Below are positions 49,134 through 61,740 of a DNA stretch of 64,000 nt, in pieces. The DNA is from Opisthorchis felineus (taxonomy: Eukaryota; Platyhelminthes; Trematoda; Opisthorchiida; Opisthorchiidae). The stretch spans positions 374,385 through 438,384 of the forward strand of contig SJOL01008389.1 of NCBI GenBank assembly GCA_004794785.1, given 5' to 3'. A program made the translations under genes and the position numbers. The notes beneath the pieces are model-generated. The model saw only the letters and a list, made by a program, of their open reading frames with translations. It was not told the origin of the DNA and searched no databases. Within the stretch, counting starts at the first letter, position 1. Every line of letters starts with the position of its first letter.

Positions 49134-52100
49134 AAGAAACTTCATATCCTTAAGAGGGAACGAGTCGTTTCTCTGCGACCCCATCCAGTCATCATACTAC
49201 ATACGGTGGCGGCTAACGGGAGAACTATTTTTCTATAAATAACCGGAGTCTACTATTTTCCTATCTAGTGGAGGCCACATTGTGTGATACTCTGTAGTTA
49301 TCTGGGGGATATAACACGTCGGTATAATTCGATACCTAGAAGGAAGCAGGCGAGTCGTCTGTTTAAAGTTCTACAAAGACGCCCGATACATTATGTGAAA
49401 ACGCTTACCTGAAAAAACCCCAGTACGCCCAACTTCCGCTTCGATTTATTTCCTTATGGAGTAATTTTTAACATTTTTACGTCATCAAAGCTTTCTTATA
49501 GGTCCCAAATGGTACATCCAAATAACCCATAGTCGCACTGTTGAAACGCCATTGTCTCCTGTATATACCAAGACTCAGGGACAATCACCTCTCCTAGACA
49601 GCGACACAATTCAACAACACAAGTTTTAGTCTTTCAAACATGTGTCTACGGTGGCCTCCCAAATATGGAGCGGCTATGGGTATAGCCATTTTGGTTCCTT
49701 TGGGGGTAAGATTGTCATTCGAACGAATTCACCAGCTGCTCAAGTTCTTTGACAACTGATTCGCTCACAGGTGAAATAAGTAATTTATAGGACATTAGTT
49801 ACGTCCATCTTATCCCATTTCACTTTATCCTTACTTGATCCTGGTTAAAGTATAATTCCCAATAAATAAGCAGGTACCTTAGGTCTCTTCCAGTTTTGGT
49901 GAAATCAATATGCTCTCTACCACGCATAGTCTTATATTTCCTTAAGCTGCCTGGTTTGATGTGCCTAAATTTAGCATCATGTAGAGAAAATTATCTTTAA
50001 CGCACCCGATGCTGCCAGCTTAACCAGCTGTTACATCTCAAGTAACCGAAACTAATCCAGTGAAAAGAAGACAGTTTTTCATCCCGTCATCATAGATGCC
50101 GATGAAACACCCGGTCATGATTCTGCATTCACAAAAACTTGCATGAAATGTCAAATGCTCGACATTTCTCCAATTATTAGTTAATAAAATGAATTTAACT
50201 GAAATTAACTCATGGATGTAACCAGATAAATAACGGGTGCAGTTACCTGTGTAAGCCGTAGCACAATCAAGAATGAATCTGTTCACATAAACTTTCATAG
50301 AACATATTAGCCTTGCACGGTATTCTGAGACTTGGATGAGATTTCGAGGCAGAACAGTCAATTTTACGTTCATCAGTATTACTCCGGGTTGTACAGCCTG
50401 GAGCGCACACAGTTCGTGAACGGGACCTCAGGAAACAGCGTGTGAAATACATTCGAACGAGCTATTTTCCTACAATTTCTAACCACTAAATCGCCAGTCG
50501 TCAACAGATTTACCCTAGAAGAGCCATCTCATGACATCTTTTTAAACAAACTAAACTGACTAACTAAACTAATTGGGATTCAGACCACTTATTCCTCATG
50601 ACGCAATCACCTAAGGATCTGAGTTACTCAAGTGGGTTGAAGATCACATAACTGAGTTTTAATCATGTGATCGGGCCTGCACTATTTTATAAGGTTCTAG
50701 ATTCACCAGCCACTCTTGAGCACAAGTGCACTTCATTATTTGCCATTTCCGATACGACCCACAGAACTTTCATACGGAAAGTTCAATCGTCAGATTCGTT
50801 AGGTAACATCAAGTGTGCTCACCGGAAATAACCAGTGGAGCTAAGCTTGGCTTTTGAGCATCTTCGCCCACCACACATAGATTCATTTGTCATGCCAAAC
50901 AGTGTTTGCATCGTCAGATTTCTGAAAAAAGGTAGTAATAGGAAGTAACAGGGACAAAACGATTAAACTTTTCCGGTCTGTTCTGTGGAGATGGTGATTA
51001 GCTCATCATTCCAACGATAAATTTTGTGTGTGAAAGAGAGAAGAAATGGAACTTGGAGAATAATGTACACTTTCCTGTGAAGCACACATTGGAAAAAATT
51101 CGTGTGTGACCTTCCACTGGAGGTTTTTTGGGTTTTTGAAAGATAACTCATTTTCAGCAAGATTAAGTAGGTTCGCTAATCACATAAATTCAAGCCGGAT
51201 GAGAGCTTTCCCAGTATGAACCCATGAAAATTCACCATGAGCGTCTTGAACTGGTGCGTGTCTGTTGATATTTAAAAACTGTCCTATCGCTGGCTTGGAA
51301 AATGCGTCCGCAGATAGTTTCGTTTTCTGCAATTGAAGGCAAGTCACTATTGTCTTGTTGTTCTCCGTTCCACAAGCATAAAAGCCTGACATAAATGACT
51401 CCCATGATATTACTAGCCTCATTCAAGTGACCTCGCAAAGCTTTATGCCTTCGTTCGAGCGCCGTTCAATGAGGGTGATTAAGAATTCAATTCGCATCTT
51501 TCCAAAACAAGATCGAATGCTACGGCACTCAACCAGTTTACCTTTTATTCTATTCTTATCAGCATCATTTTCTCCCCCAGTGACAAAAAATCCATCCGAT
51601 AAGTTTTCTGGTTGATTTCTTAGCTTCCTCACAGTAGGTCTCAGGTGAACTTTGCATCTGGTCAACCTGCCCCCGATGGATTGGATAGGTCAGCCAGTCG
51701 TCACCTCTTTGCCATGATAAATAGTAGAATGCTGACTTAACTGTCCATTTTTGCGTTAGCATCGTCTAATTGAACGATATTGAGTGGCCTCACATTGAGC
51801 CAACATCCCAATGGGACAGAACTAGAAATATGTTTGACATTGATTACAGAATCGTCTTTTTTTATCTGAGTAGACTGACTTGTTATTGCATGGCTTTTCA
51901 ACGTCTGGTAGAAGATACCGTGTACAGATTACATGGTAGTAACTGTGCAGTTCTGTAATCACTTAAACTGTTTCAAGCACACCTTCGGCGTTAATCAGCT
52001 AATTGCTACTTCCAAAGAATTCTGTTTCTCATTATGTGCCGTCGAATTATTAGAAAAGAATCTTCTAAACAGGAGAGATTTTTCAAAATGGCGAGACCAT

Positions 52101-52321
52101 TAAGTATTTTTCTGTTCATAGTTAAACTGGAAACACTTTTCACATCGGCTTCAAGTGGCAGTGGGTTATAATGGACATGGACACGTCGGTCGAATGTCAC
52201 ATGTTGTTTAGGCTCAGTTCATTTACCTAGTACATTTAGGTACTATAGATTAACAAGGAAAAAACGGACTATCACATTAAGGCGTCTGGTGAATATTGTA
52301 ACGCAAGTGTCGTGCCAAAAC
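49134..52321. other. No recognisable gene
   Basis: No supported feature. Opposed ORFs at 51423-51665 (-) and 51427-51615 (+) cover the same DNA and neither is recognised. Confidence 0.5.
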
Positions 52322-52334
52322 AAGGTGACATCAT
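52322..52334. repeat. Left 13-bp target-site duplication
   Basis: AAGGTGACATCAT, repeated exactly at 52706-52718 across the element. Confidence 0.9.
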
Positions 52335-52705
52335 TTTCAAGAAATACATTTGCAAATCAATTTAGTTTTGCGAGAGACTCACCTAGAACCCAGCTGAATC
52401 TCTCGTTTGTGATGTTTCCATGCAACTGAATGTGCTGCACCAGGCCGCCTCATGTTCCAGTTGCTACGATATTCGAGATATCACGATGCATGTAATTTTA
52501 CGCAATGTACTACTCACAAGGTTGCTGAAAATTCTTCGACAGCCCACGACCGGTTTCGCCCTTTTTGGGGCTCGTCAGACAGGCGCAATCCCCGAGTTTT
52601 CGTCAACCTTATTTTCTACTTGAACCCCAATTGGACTGTTTTCAAGAAATACACTCATTTGCAAATCAATTTGGTTTTGCGAGAGACTCACCTGGAACCC
52701 AGCTG
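52335..52705 (-). mobile_element. Hammerhead-repeat retroelement, 1.2-mer with target-site duplication
   Basis: This is the best copy. It is 371 bp between exact 13-bp duplications, oriented on the minus strand. It starts with about 65 bp (CAGCTGGGTTCCAGGTGAGT... to TTTCTTGAAA) that recurs directly at the far end (52335-52397), so it contains 1.2 copies of a 309-bp unit. Unit order: CTCTCGCAAAACC, TTTGCAAATGAGTGTATTTC, TTCAAGTAGAA, GTTGACGAAAACTCGGGG, hammerhead, TTTTCAGCAACCTTGTGAGT, ATGAGGCGGCCTGGTGCAGC. It encodes no protein. A tandem partial dimer with a ribozyme is what reverse transcription of a circular or multimeric RNA would leave, as described for retrozymes and PLE copies; the mechanism here is inference. 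Confidence 0.9.
52538..52590 (-). ncRNA. Type I hammerhead ribozyme, core intact
   Basis: On the minus strand: helix I 5' strand GATTGCGCCTGT (52590-52579); CTGACGA (52578-52572, where position 7 is free to vary); stem II GCCC/GGGC with a CAAAAA loop (52571-52558); GAAA (52557-52554); helix III ACCGGT (52554-52549); cleavage-site C at 52548; helix I 3' strand GTGGGCTGTC. Helix I pairs over six bp (three are G-U), then an internal loop, then about three bp (GAT with GTC). The internal loop faces loop II, as in fast natural hammerheads. ACCGGT is self-complementary with no loop, so it would favour a dimeric ribozyme. Predicted cut lies between 52548 and 52547. Activity is not shown. Confidence 0.8.
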
Positions 52706-52718
52706 AAGGTGACATCAT
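52706..52718. repeat. Right 13-bp target-site duplication
   Basis: Exact match to 52322-52334. Confidence 0.9.
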
Positions 52719-54539
52719 ACTTTATTTGTCGTTTAAGCAAATATTCATACAAAGCCTTTTAGTCCAGTTGACGCTTCGTTGCTCAGAACATGTCAGACGT
52801 CACAGAGAAAAGGTCTTCTAGTGTTCATTGTGTAATCCTTCTCTTAACACTTTATCAGAGTACCATAATTAACCACCTCATCCCTAGTGTACTCTCATTT
52901 GTCTGTATGCTCACGAGGCTCATGCTGAATGGGCAGCAGTGGAAGTCAAATAAGTAGTTAGTTGTCGCTTATGGAAAAAGGATCTTCATATTGATCTTCC
53001 TAGTTCACAGTGAGTAAGAAGCTACGGGAGCCAGTGAAACTTCAGAAGGACTTCTAGTAAATGGGCTGAAACGATGGATGTTTCTGTAATTGGTCACGTT
53101 ATTCGAGTTGTTTCTGGTGTGTAAAATGTGTATTAACAATCAACCTTAGTGTGGGTGAGGATGGTCCGCATCACAGTTAAATTTGGCCTAATTTTGTCGT
53201 GTTTCAAATGTCACAATATTTGTCCACGACGTTACGGCCTTCAATTACCTTCACGTTGTGACTAAGCAATATGTAACAGCCAAACGGTATCTTCGAGTGA
53301 CGCGTAATACCAGAACCTCCGGGGAGGCAAAAAAGTCGGAGCTGGGTTTCCATACAGTACTATTAATATTAGACATCATTTCTCAAAATAAACAAACCTC
53401 GACAGTAGATACTCGTCCACAACAAATGGTCAACTTGAACTATAAAATTACGAACCAAATGAGCAAACAGGCTGCCACGTGAGACAGTCACAAGTGCATA
53501 AGGTCGGCCACAAAATGGCTGAATGATCTCAAGGTCAAATGAGTTAAGTGGTAGGGACAAACAAACGCCAGTTCATACACACGCCCTAAACAAAAAAAGT
53601 GCAGCAGGTGTTACGAATACGGATAGAAGAAAAGTGGGGAATTTCAAAGGTCAAAGTAATGGACAATACACAATATGTTTTTCGCACTGCTTAAGTCCTA
53701 CATGCGTCATCGATTTCCTGTCCATGGAAGGAGAGGTGTTTGACTTTGAATGTGTAAAATTCACTCGATCTTCTTGCTGTATCTGCCGAAATCTAGCGCC
53801 AATGATGCAATCGTACACAACCCGTATATCAAGTGCATTGGCTTGTATTTGTGGCAGGCAAAGGAGTAAAGGAACCCAGATGATTTTGCGCCGAAATTTT
53901 TGGTCTACCGTGCTAAATAAATCCAAAGTTCCGCGTCGTTCACAACAAAACCAGAGTTTTTGCTTGTTCCATATTCTCGGCTGAAACCCTTTAGTTCACC
54001 TTTTCGGGTGTAATATCCTGAAGCTTTTAATACTGCTTTACATTGCTGGAATTAGTGATAAGGAAAGTTAATGTAGGATGCTTCGTTTTTATTATTGAGT
54101 TCAGAGTCGCACTGACAGCACCGAAATCAATATTTCAAAAATGTCCTTTCAGAACGCAAAAAAGGGAATTCGCTATATCACTTGATTAGCTGATTAATTA
54201 GTGACAGTGACTGTACGAGCCTCATGATAAAAAGTATTCATTTTAGTAATCCTGACTTTGTCGAGTGTTGATTTTATCATATTCTTTAATCACTCTATAC
54301 CGTACTTGTCAAATACGAGTAAGTTCATTCGCTTTTCAACGTATGACGCATTCGAAACTTGTGTATACATCACGGGACAGGACAATATTTGGTTGAGTTT
54401 TAAGACATGCTGTCGGAAGTTTCCTAATGTTCCAGTCATATGAAACTCACACAATGGGTGAGGCCTCCATCTGCGAAATCGTCACTCGAGGGGCCGCTAA
54501 ACATGTGATCACGTGATGTGAAGTCCGTGATGGAAGGAT
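52719..54539. other. No recognisable gene
   Basis: Contains the longest unassigned ORF of the window, 53523-53984 (+), 153 codons, Ser/Cys-rich, no domain recognised. An opposed 91-codon ORF (53651-53926, -) overlaps it. Neither can be called a gene from sequence alone. Confidence 0.4.
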
Positions 54540-54745
54540 GAGTCGCTCTGTAACCCGTCTAAGTGCGAATTCATCAGACGACCGATCGGCAACTCGTGAC
54601 TGAAAGGATTGACCCACAACTGCTAGCCGGAAGGTTGCGAATCCGAGGCTCCCCTGTGTTGCGTAAGATACGCATTACTGATAATTCTCCCTGATGACGA
54701 AACATTTGTACAGTACTTCTCGGCATTTCGGTACAGAAAGAACCT
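54540..54745 (+). repeat. SINE-like repeat, tRNA-type B box, copy 2
   Basis: Aligns with 22615-22830. Shared landmarks are CGTCTAAGTGCGA, a B-box-like region (GGTTGCGAATCCGAGGC) and TGATGACGAAACATTTGTAC against GGATGAAATAGCTGTAC in copy 1. The two copies are well diverged, so the family is old here. Confidence 0.6.
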
Positions 54746-57700
54746 AATTACAGGACAAATTCGCGATTGCAAATGCGATTTTGCAGTTGTCGTATTCGCT
54801 GCATGTCACTTTGTATGGCTTACATGCCAATCAGATATGCTAATGACGGCATACATTACGTCGGAAGCTTGGAAGTCCCAGATCACTTTACAGAGCACGA
54901 AGGCAACTTTGAACCAAACTGTAGGCTAAGTTGCGCATCGTGAATGACTTTCACTCCCTATTCCTCGGAGGTTCTGACAGAAACGATGACAGCCCACTGC
55001 AGGTGTGACCGATTGTGAGCCACAAAAATATTTGCACCGGAAACAATTTATTCACATCTCGTTTCCTCTTTAAAATGAAAAGCAACGGAGCTTGGTTGTA
55101 CCAGAAAAATTCCACAGTTGTTGATAGAATGCTTGTGCTCCGAATAAGAAAATATTTGGTCTATCTGTAAAATCTATCTTCCTTATTGCGAAATACAAAT
55201 TCGGCCATTTCCGCAAAGTGGTTATACTGAGGCAAGATGGGCAGACAGCTTCTTGTGCAAGGCGTTTACAAACCCACAGTTGTAGGCGAGAGAGAACCGA
55301 TACAGCGGGCGTTGTCAGACGCATCGTAGAATTTAACCGAATATTTTGGAATAAACTCTATCGGTGAACCTTACCTCTGTTACACGGTATACTCTAAAAA
55401 ATTACTTTATTTTGCTTAACTCGTATTCAGTCTGGACACTTTTGGGCCTCAAATAAAAAACGAGGGCATTTCACCAATAAATTTGTGTACAGCCTAAACT
55501 AATTAAGCGAGAGATTGGTGATATTATTTTCCAATGAATACTCAAATAAGAAATACAGTATTGCATACAGATGCTCTCTGCTCCAAAACACATGGACGGC
55601 CAACAAAGTCATGCAGTGCCGCTATTCGATTGAACTACGACCGACCCGGTTACAAGATGGGAAGTTGCCCATACGGCTCGCTCGGTGGGTCGTAAGTAGT
55701 CGTAAGTAGCAAGTAGCAGTAGCAAGCCTTCATCTAGAATACTTCGCCACCAAATCCCAAAGCTCCTGTTGATTATTTCAACTTCTTGTTATTTTCCCGC
55801 CGCAGCACACCACATTCGTGTCCTGCCCAGATTACTCTAGCACTGAGGGTCTCAAATATCATCGCACCGGACAAAATGAGACCAATTTCTGTTCTCTCCG
55901 TCCTTGTTTCTCACATTTCTGGTCGACGAAGCAGAAGTCTGTAAACGCCCTTACTCCTGTCTTCTACACCATACTTTGTGATCTTCGGGATCAAGAAAGG
56001 TCGGGTGGCCCGTTTTACTTTGCCGAGGAAGGCACTACTCCTCCGAATCCGGTCAACACCGTGAATTACTGCAGTATCTTCTTTACTTTCAAAACGAAAA
56101 ATCTCCAACCACTGGTAGAAAATGCTGACTCTGCTCAATATAGCGTTTCACGTTGGAGCCGCTCCAGAAGACGAGGATAACGAAGAACTACCTAATACCG
56201 GGACTGACACGCTCGCTCTTGCTTGGCCAAGCCCAGATGGGCATTCTCAAACGGCCGGATTCCTAAGGTCACAGCTATTGACTTCTGTTTGACCGCCACT
56301 TTCGGCTGTCTGCGTAATCACAACATTTTAGCGAGCTGTTTGGCGCTGAACGGTGTTCTTTCTTTCGATGGTCTCCCACATGTGTAACGGAGACATTGAG
56401 CCTGGTGTGCGAATCTTTATTTTGGTAGCGCTTACCACTTTTAGAGTACCAAGCATTAGTTGTTCTTTCTTCAACTGCTGGTCTCTGCCGGTGTTTCAGC
56501 GTCAAATTCCCTGACACATATTGCGTATCCTTTTACTTGACTGACAAAACTGACGATGACACGCTTTCGTCTTGAACGTTTCTTCCTTCTTATGCTCTTC
56601 TGTACATTTTCTCAATTCCATTGATCGCGGTCTTACGGCTGTGATTACGCTCTTCAACAATAGACGATAGCAGTGGTAGGCAGCTTCCAAAACGACCTTC
56701 CGACCGAAAATATCCATGGCAATCGTTTGTTTCATTCTAGTGTTGTGCACAAACGAGAGAGGAAAACACCAACTTGACTATGAGAACAATAATTTACCAC
56801 TTGTGAGGTGTTGTGATAAAACTTCGAATCAACTAGTTCACCATATAGCTACCTCATTAGTGTGAAACAAACTATATTTGAAAAAAATTCGTACGGTGGG
56901 AGTGAACGTTCACCGAGTGCCCAGATGTTAGTCTGTTCGTGCCATAATGCGAAAATGCCTGCCCAAAAACGGAGGACGACACTTCTTTGTTCCTGACCAA
57001 AGAACACAAACTGTCATGAGCAAAGCAAATCTCACGCACACAATGACGAATAATTTATTCGTTTTACCACAATTGCTACCCCTGGATGATGTTTGTTCAA
57101 CCTACTTGCACGTTGTTCTTAACTCGCCGTGCTTTGGATGTGGGAGACAGGAACATTTGTCGCCGGTTTAAATGCCCCATTTATTGCCTCTAACACGTGG
57201 AATTCTTCAAACGTGTGACAGGTCAGCACCGTTTGTGTACATGAATCAGCAGTTTATCCAGCTGTTGCGTTTTATGTACCTGGCCAATGACTTCATAGAG
57301 CGCTTAGGGGGTAGCCAGTCAAGCTTAGGTCATCAATGTAATTCCTGTGTTTAACATGCATCTAGCGGCTTAGTGCATCAGTTTAGCTGCGCATGCTGAC
57401 CTTGTCTACTGTGGTTTCGCATTAAATATGGCCATCAAACTCGTTCATCCGCAAACATAGGTTTCACGAACAGTCCTGAGGGACATGAAGGCATTTTATG
57501 TCTCTGACCTTGAACAGTAATAAGGCACCGATGGAGACAAAGGCGCTTTGTAGTTCAAAGGGCAAGCTTATGTACCATGAGCAGAAACGCGCAAAATATG
57601 TACGGTGGGAATTTAGTGTACGGAATATACACTAGAATGCAATACGTCACGCCAGTCTTTCAAAATATTCATCAGATCACTGACACCGCCTGTTGCACTA

Positions 57701-60349
57701 TTATGGTGCTATCAAGTACGGGTGGAAACTGTTAAAATAATTATACGTATAAGTGCGATTCACCACTAGCTGAACCTCTTTTCAGACCAAAAAATTAACC
57801 TATATTCCCATTAGGCAGACGGAGGTTTTCGATATCAAATTAGGAATCAGAATGCAATACCAAAATTAATGTTAATGGTTGATATTGAGGCGTGCTTCTT
57901 TAGCATCTAGTTTCCGAGTGCTTCATTTAGATTTCAGATTAAGTTCGTTTCCCAAGAACAAAGTCTGAAACTATTGAGAAAGGATCTCCGACCAGAAAAT
58001 GACAGAAACAGATAGAGCAGGCGCTCAATATGGAGTGGTTTTCCCAGGCAATACTACTCGGGGGGTTTCATGTTCACTTCATTATATTGTGCTTAGATAA
58101 CGTCAACGCCAATGCAACTTGTCATCAGCCTATTAACAGATACAACTTTGTATGCTACTTACGTGACTTGAATTCATCTATATAACAGCAGCACTTTTGA
58201 TTTGCTAACGTGGATATCTATCTCGATCAGACCTCTCAAGCCGAAATGATGTTCTACAAGGTCTCGAGGATATGTACCATATGAAGTATATTATATGCAT
58301 AATATAATGGTAATCTTGTATTTACAAAGTTCTTTGTGGTTATACACGAAATACAATTCACCAAGCCAGAATACAGATGCTGAAAGACTGTTTATTTGCG
58401 CAAGGCATAGTTGCTGCATGTAAGTGCGGACGTGCGTTTAAGGAGAGTAAGTATACCATCTAATTTGTATAACCCCGTATACTGCTCCCTCTCTTCCGCG
58501 TGCAGCGAAAACCGAGAGCCTAAACTGAGGACGTTTACACCCCAGAAGAGCACTCTGTTTCAATCCAAGGGGAGTTACTAGTATATGATAAACACAAATA
58601 TTGGGAAATGCCGAAAATTTCTTGTTGTTTTAACTCCACTGTCCCCTAAAATGAACTAACTTTACACAGAAGTTGGGAATGTAAGGTTTCTGCAGACAAC
58701 CCAGTTTATTCCTTTTAGAAAGGCATGATATTCCAAAGCCAATTTTTGCTCTATCATTTACCATCAGTTGGCGGTTCAGACAATAACGAATGAGCTTCAC
58801 GCAGTAAGGGATGTCAGGTGCAGGAAACTTCGAGATAAGCCATGGATACTCGAAAGAACGGTGATCGGTCAAGCTGTTACAGCCAAAAGTAAGAACATTT
58901 CTAGAATTGATGAAGAGAATTGCCCCATGTCGCTTGGTTCTGGGGCCATCACTTTAGCTTCAGAGGCCCAATTCCCTAAAAGATCATGTCGTGGGGAGGA
59001 AGACGTCCCTTTCATCCGACAATAGGAGTTGTGGCGTCCAATTTACTCAAAACGCATCTCGAGACACTGATCAACCAAGACGAGGCAGCTGAAGGTAACC
59101 AATGAAATGATTATGACACCAGAAAATGAAGAAGTTCAATTCTTCTCAAGCACTTGTACAGGTCATGTGCACATGGATGTCGCAGACTGCCCACGCTTTA
59201 GACAACATAGTCTTAACGCCAGTAGCTGTTGGATGTCCACCTTTAGAAGAAAATATAGTTCCACACACTTCCACAGTGGTCGATGGAAAGAGAAATATGG
59301 CCGTGGCCTTTCAAAACAAGTTTCTGGGGGCACCAAAAGCGATGGCGCAGGTTTCTTTTCAAGCATGCAGCCAACACATACATTGAAAATGCAGTGCATT
59401 GTCATTTAATTTGTTATACTGACCAGCCATCTAGAAGCATCTAAGTGCACTGATCGCAGCACCAGATTCCCACCGAGGAACACTTTAAAGATTGGAGGGG
59501 CAGTGAAACAAAGTTTGCAAGTTTTCGTTAACCACATGCTTTTCCACTCGTCAAATCACACTGACTGGAAATCCGCACTACATGATCCAATTACCACCTT
59601 ATCTAATCGTTTATTGCGAGCAATCATTACTTGGTCGTGTTGCAGATTAAGTTAATAACTCCTCAGTCCAGTATGTCCTTTTGTTATAGTCAATACGACC
59701 TGATTGTTTTGGAAATCGAAACACGCAGATGTGTCAAAAGTTGGACAACTCAAGTTATTTCCAGCCAAAGTCAAATCCTCAATATGGAATTCACTAAAAC
59801 TCACAGCGACGAGGCGAAAGACAATCCTCCGGTATTAAAAGTGATCAACTTGCCGACCTTGATGCAGAAAAAAATTCCATTTATGACTTCCTCTAAGCAG
59901 TTGAGAGAATCGGGGACTATGGGGCAAATGTGAGATGGCGGATGGCAAGGAAATGTAACTTGATTCCAAGGCCCCGAAAAGGAACCACAGTAACTGAGAA
60001 AAGTAAAGCACCCACGTACCATTAGTGGGATGCTTTTGAGGACTTCACGATATGAATACTAGTCACTTGAGTGAGTGCGGTTTTATGCAGAGGCTATACT
60101 AGACGATGATATTGTCCAGTACCATACAGTCATTGTGAAATTCAGGACACAAATTTAATGAAAATTACCGTTTTCGCGAACCCATTTGGTAAATACGGGT
60201 TGAGGGAGTAAAAAGCTAAAATTGAGGTATGCGTACAAGCTCAACAAGGATAAAGCGGAGTCTGCGGGTAAAAGCGTGAAAAGTGTTTACGCCACGACTC
60301 GATTGGCCTGACAGGACAGCGTTCACGTCAGAAGACTTTGGAGGACTCA
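54746..60349. other. No recognisable gene
   Basis: Nothing assigned in 5.6 kb. A short (GTAAGTAGC)-like tandem lies at 55689-55727. 59107-59409 is open in several frames at once; the frame at 59126-59386 reads protein-like but has no family. The 120-codon ORF at 55818-56180 (+) and the minus ORFs at 56275-56750 are also unrecognised. Confidence 0.4.
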
Positions 60350-61740
60350 GTGCGAGTTCGAACGCCTTTGGAGTGCACATACTCGAGTGGCGTGAGCGAA
60401 TCGTGATCGCCCCGGCCGTGGCCAGACATTGATACTGAAAGGATCTTGGTGGATAGAGAGGCTCTTGGTACAGTATTCAGAAGCTTCGTTAGAATCAATC
60501 ACATGGCTGATATCAGACAAATGAGTGACTACTGCTCTAGTAAAAGACCACCTCGATGCGGTTGTCAACCAAAATAGGTTGCGCTCCTTTGTTCTCTTGT
60601 ATGACTATTGGTCGTACGCCCTATGTATTCTACTGTAAAACAGAAGGTGATGGAGTAGACTGCCATGCCTTGAGCGCTGATTGGCAGCTTACCTTTGAAA
60701 TGTAGGAGCATCAGCTGAGTATTTGTGAACCGAATTTTGAGTGCGACGGCCGGAGCGGTTTGCCGAAATGCGTGATATAGACGGCGAGTCAGATATTCTG
60801 CGGTTACATCCGCTTTGAACGGAAGACCAACGAAGATTGATTTCCCTAAGGCTGTAACCGGTTTGGTTTTTGAGTGTTTTGAATTGAACCTGACTGGGTG
60901 ATCATTTTCATGAAGCATGCTAGCTAGTAAGTGAAGTTCGGCCTTAACTTCGCTTTGAGAGAGGACCTTTCTCAGCCTGTCAGCAAGGCACTAAGTTTCG
61001 TTTACTTGTGTGACAAGGCTGCTTAGATTTGTGTATTGTCCCGTCCAATTCGGTTTACGACAGACTGAACATTCAATTGAGCCATCAGTTTCTCTTGGAA
61101 GTAGTATGCCCAGGAAATGGGAAGGGCCGTTATTATCCCCTTCGGATATAAATTAATTAGTCCGGTGTGTTTGATGAAACTTCATTAAAACCTCCAGTTG
61201 CTCTGTAGATTTGTCTATAGTAGCACATACATCGTGTACCTATTGCCGATAGAAGTCCATGTTTTCTATAGTTAGATGGAGTTTATGGTTTTCAAGGAGT
61301 TCCATATAAACATTGTCGCTGAGGGGGGTCAGTGGAAAACCTATTGCAAAACCATCAGATTGTTCGTACTGCCTTTGAATTGAAATTGCACGTTAAATAT
61401 GCCTCACACTAAGGATTAATTCAGAGAGTCGATAAGAATACTGAAGTCTGTATTGCTTGAGCGTTCGAGGACAAGGAAGATACGTGGAAAGAGGTCATAT
61501 GTTTCTTGTCCGTACTCACTTCCTCGATCCTACGTTCGAATGTAAACGTGTCTCGAAGGCTGTGTTGGAAGATCCTGCGATGAACCGGCTCAAGAGTTTC
61601 CGCTAATTACTTAACATTGCCATGATTTATGGATCTGAACATATCAAGGATGAGTCTAAGCGGACGACTCCATGAGGGAAGTTTAGCTGGTCCATAGAGC
61701 CTCGGAATTACAGATCCTATGTGTTTGGTGTTATCAAAGG
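60350..61740 (-). mobile_element. Penelope-like element 3 (different family), RT plus GIY-YIG relics
   Basis: The minus strand runs through an RT. It begins near 61730 with IGSVIPRLYGPAKL, then RPLRLILDMFRS; next come LAETLEPVHRR and LRDTFTFERRIEEVSTDKKH (61490-61620). The block DGFAIGFPLTPLSDNVYMEL lies at about 61310-61360. The catalytic region FYRQ-stop-VHD lies at about 61228-61257, where a Y-V-D-D box is expected, so it is dead. The late RT region has SHFLGILLPRETDGSIECSV and KPNWTGQYTNLSSLV (60990-61140). The linker and GIY-YIG at 60347-60918 have GLPFKADVTAEYLTRRLYHA and VEYIGRTT, then VVTHLSDISHVIDS. The lineage differs clearly from PLE-1 and PLE-2. A hammerhead remnant lies upstream on the same strand (62105-62180). 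Confidence 0.87.

Noticed and set aside
58270..58310. AT-rich palindrome around TATATGCATAATATA
   Set aside because: Short and imperfect; expected in AT-rich DNA.
59107..59409. Three overlapping ORFs on both strands, one protein-like
   Set aside because: Several frames are open at once, which points to local composition; no domain or splice context supports any of them.
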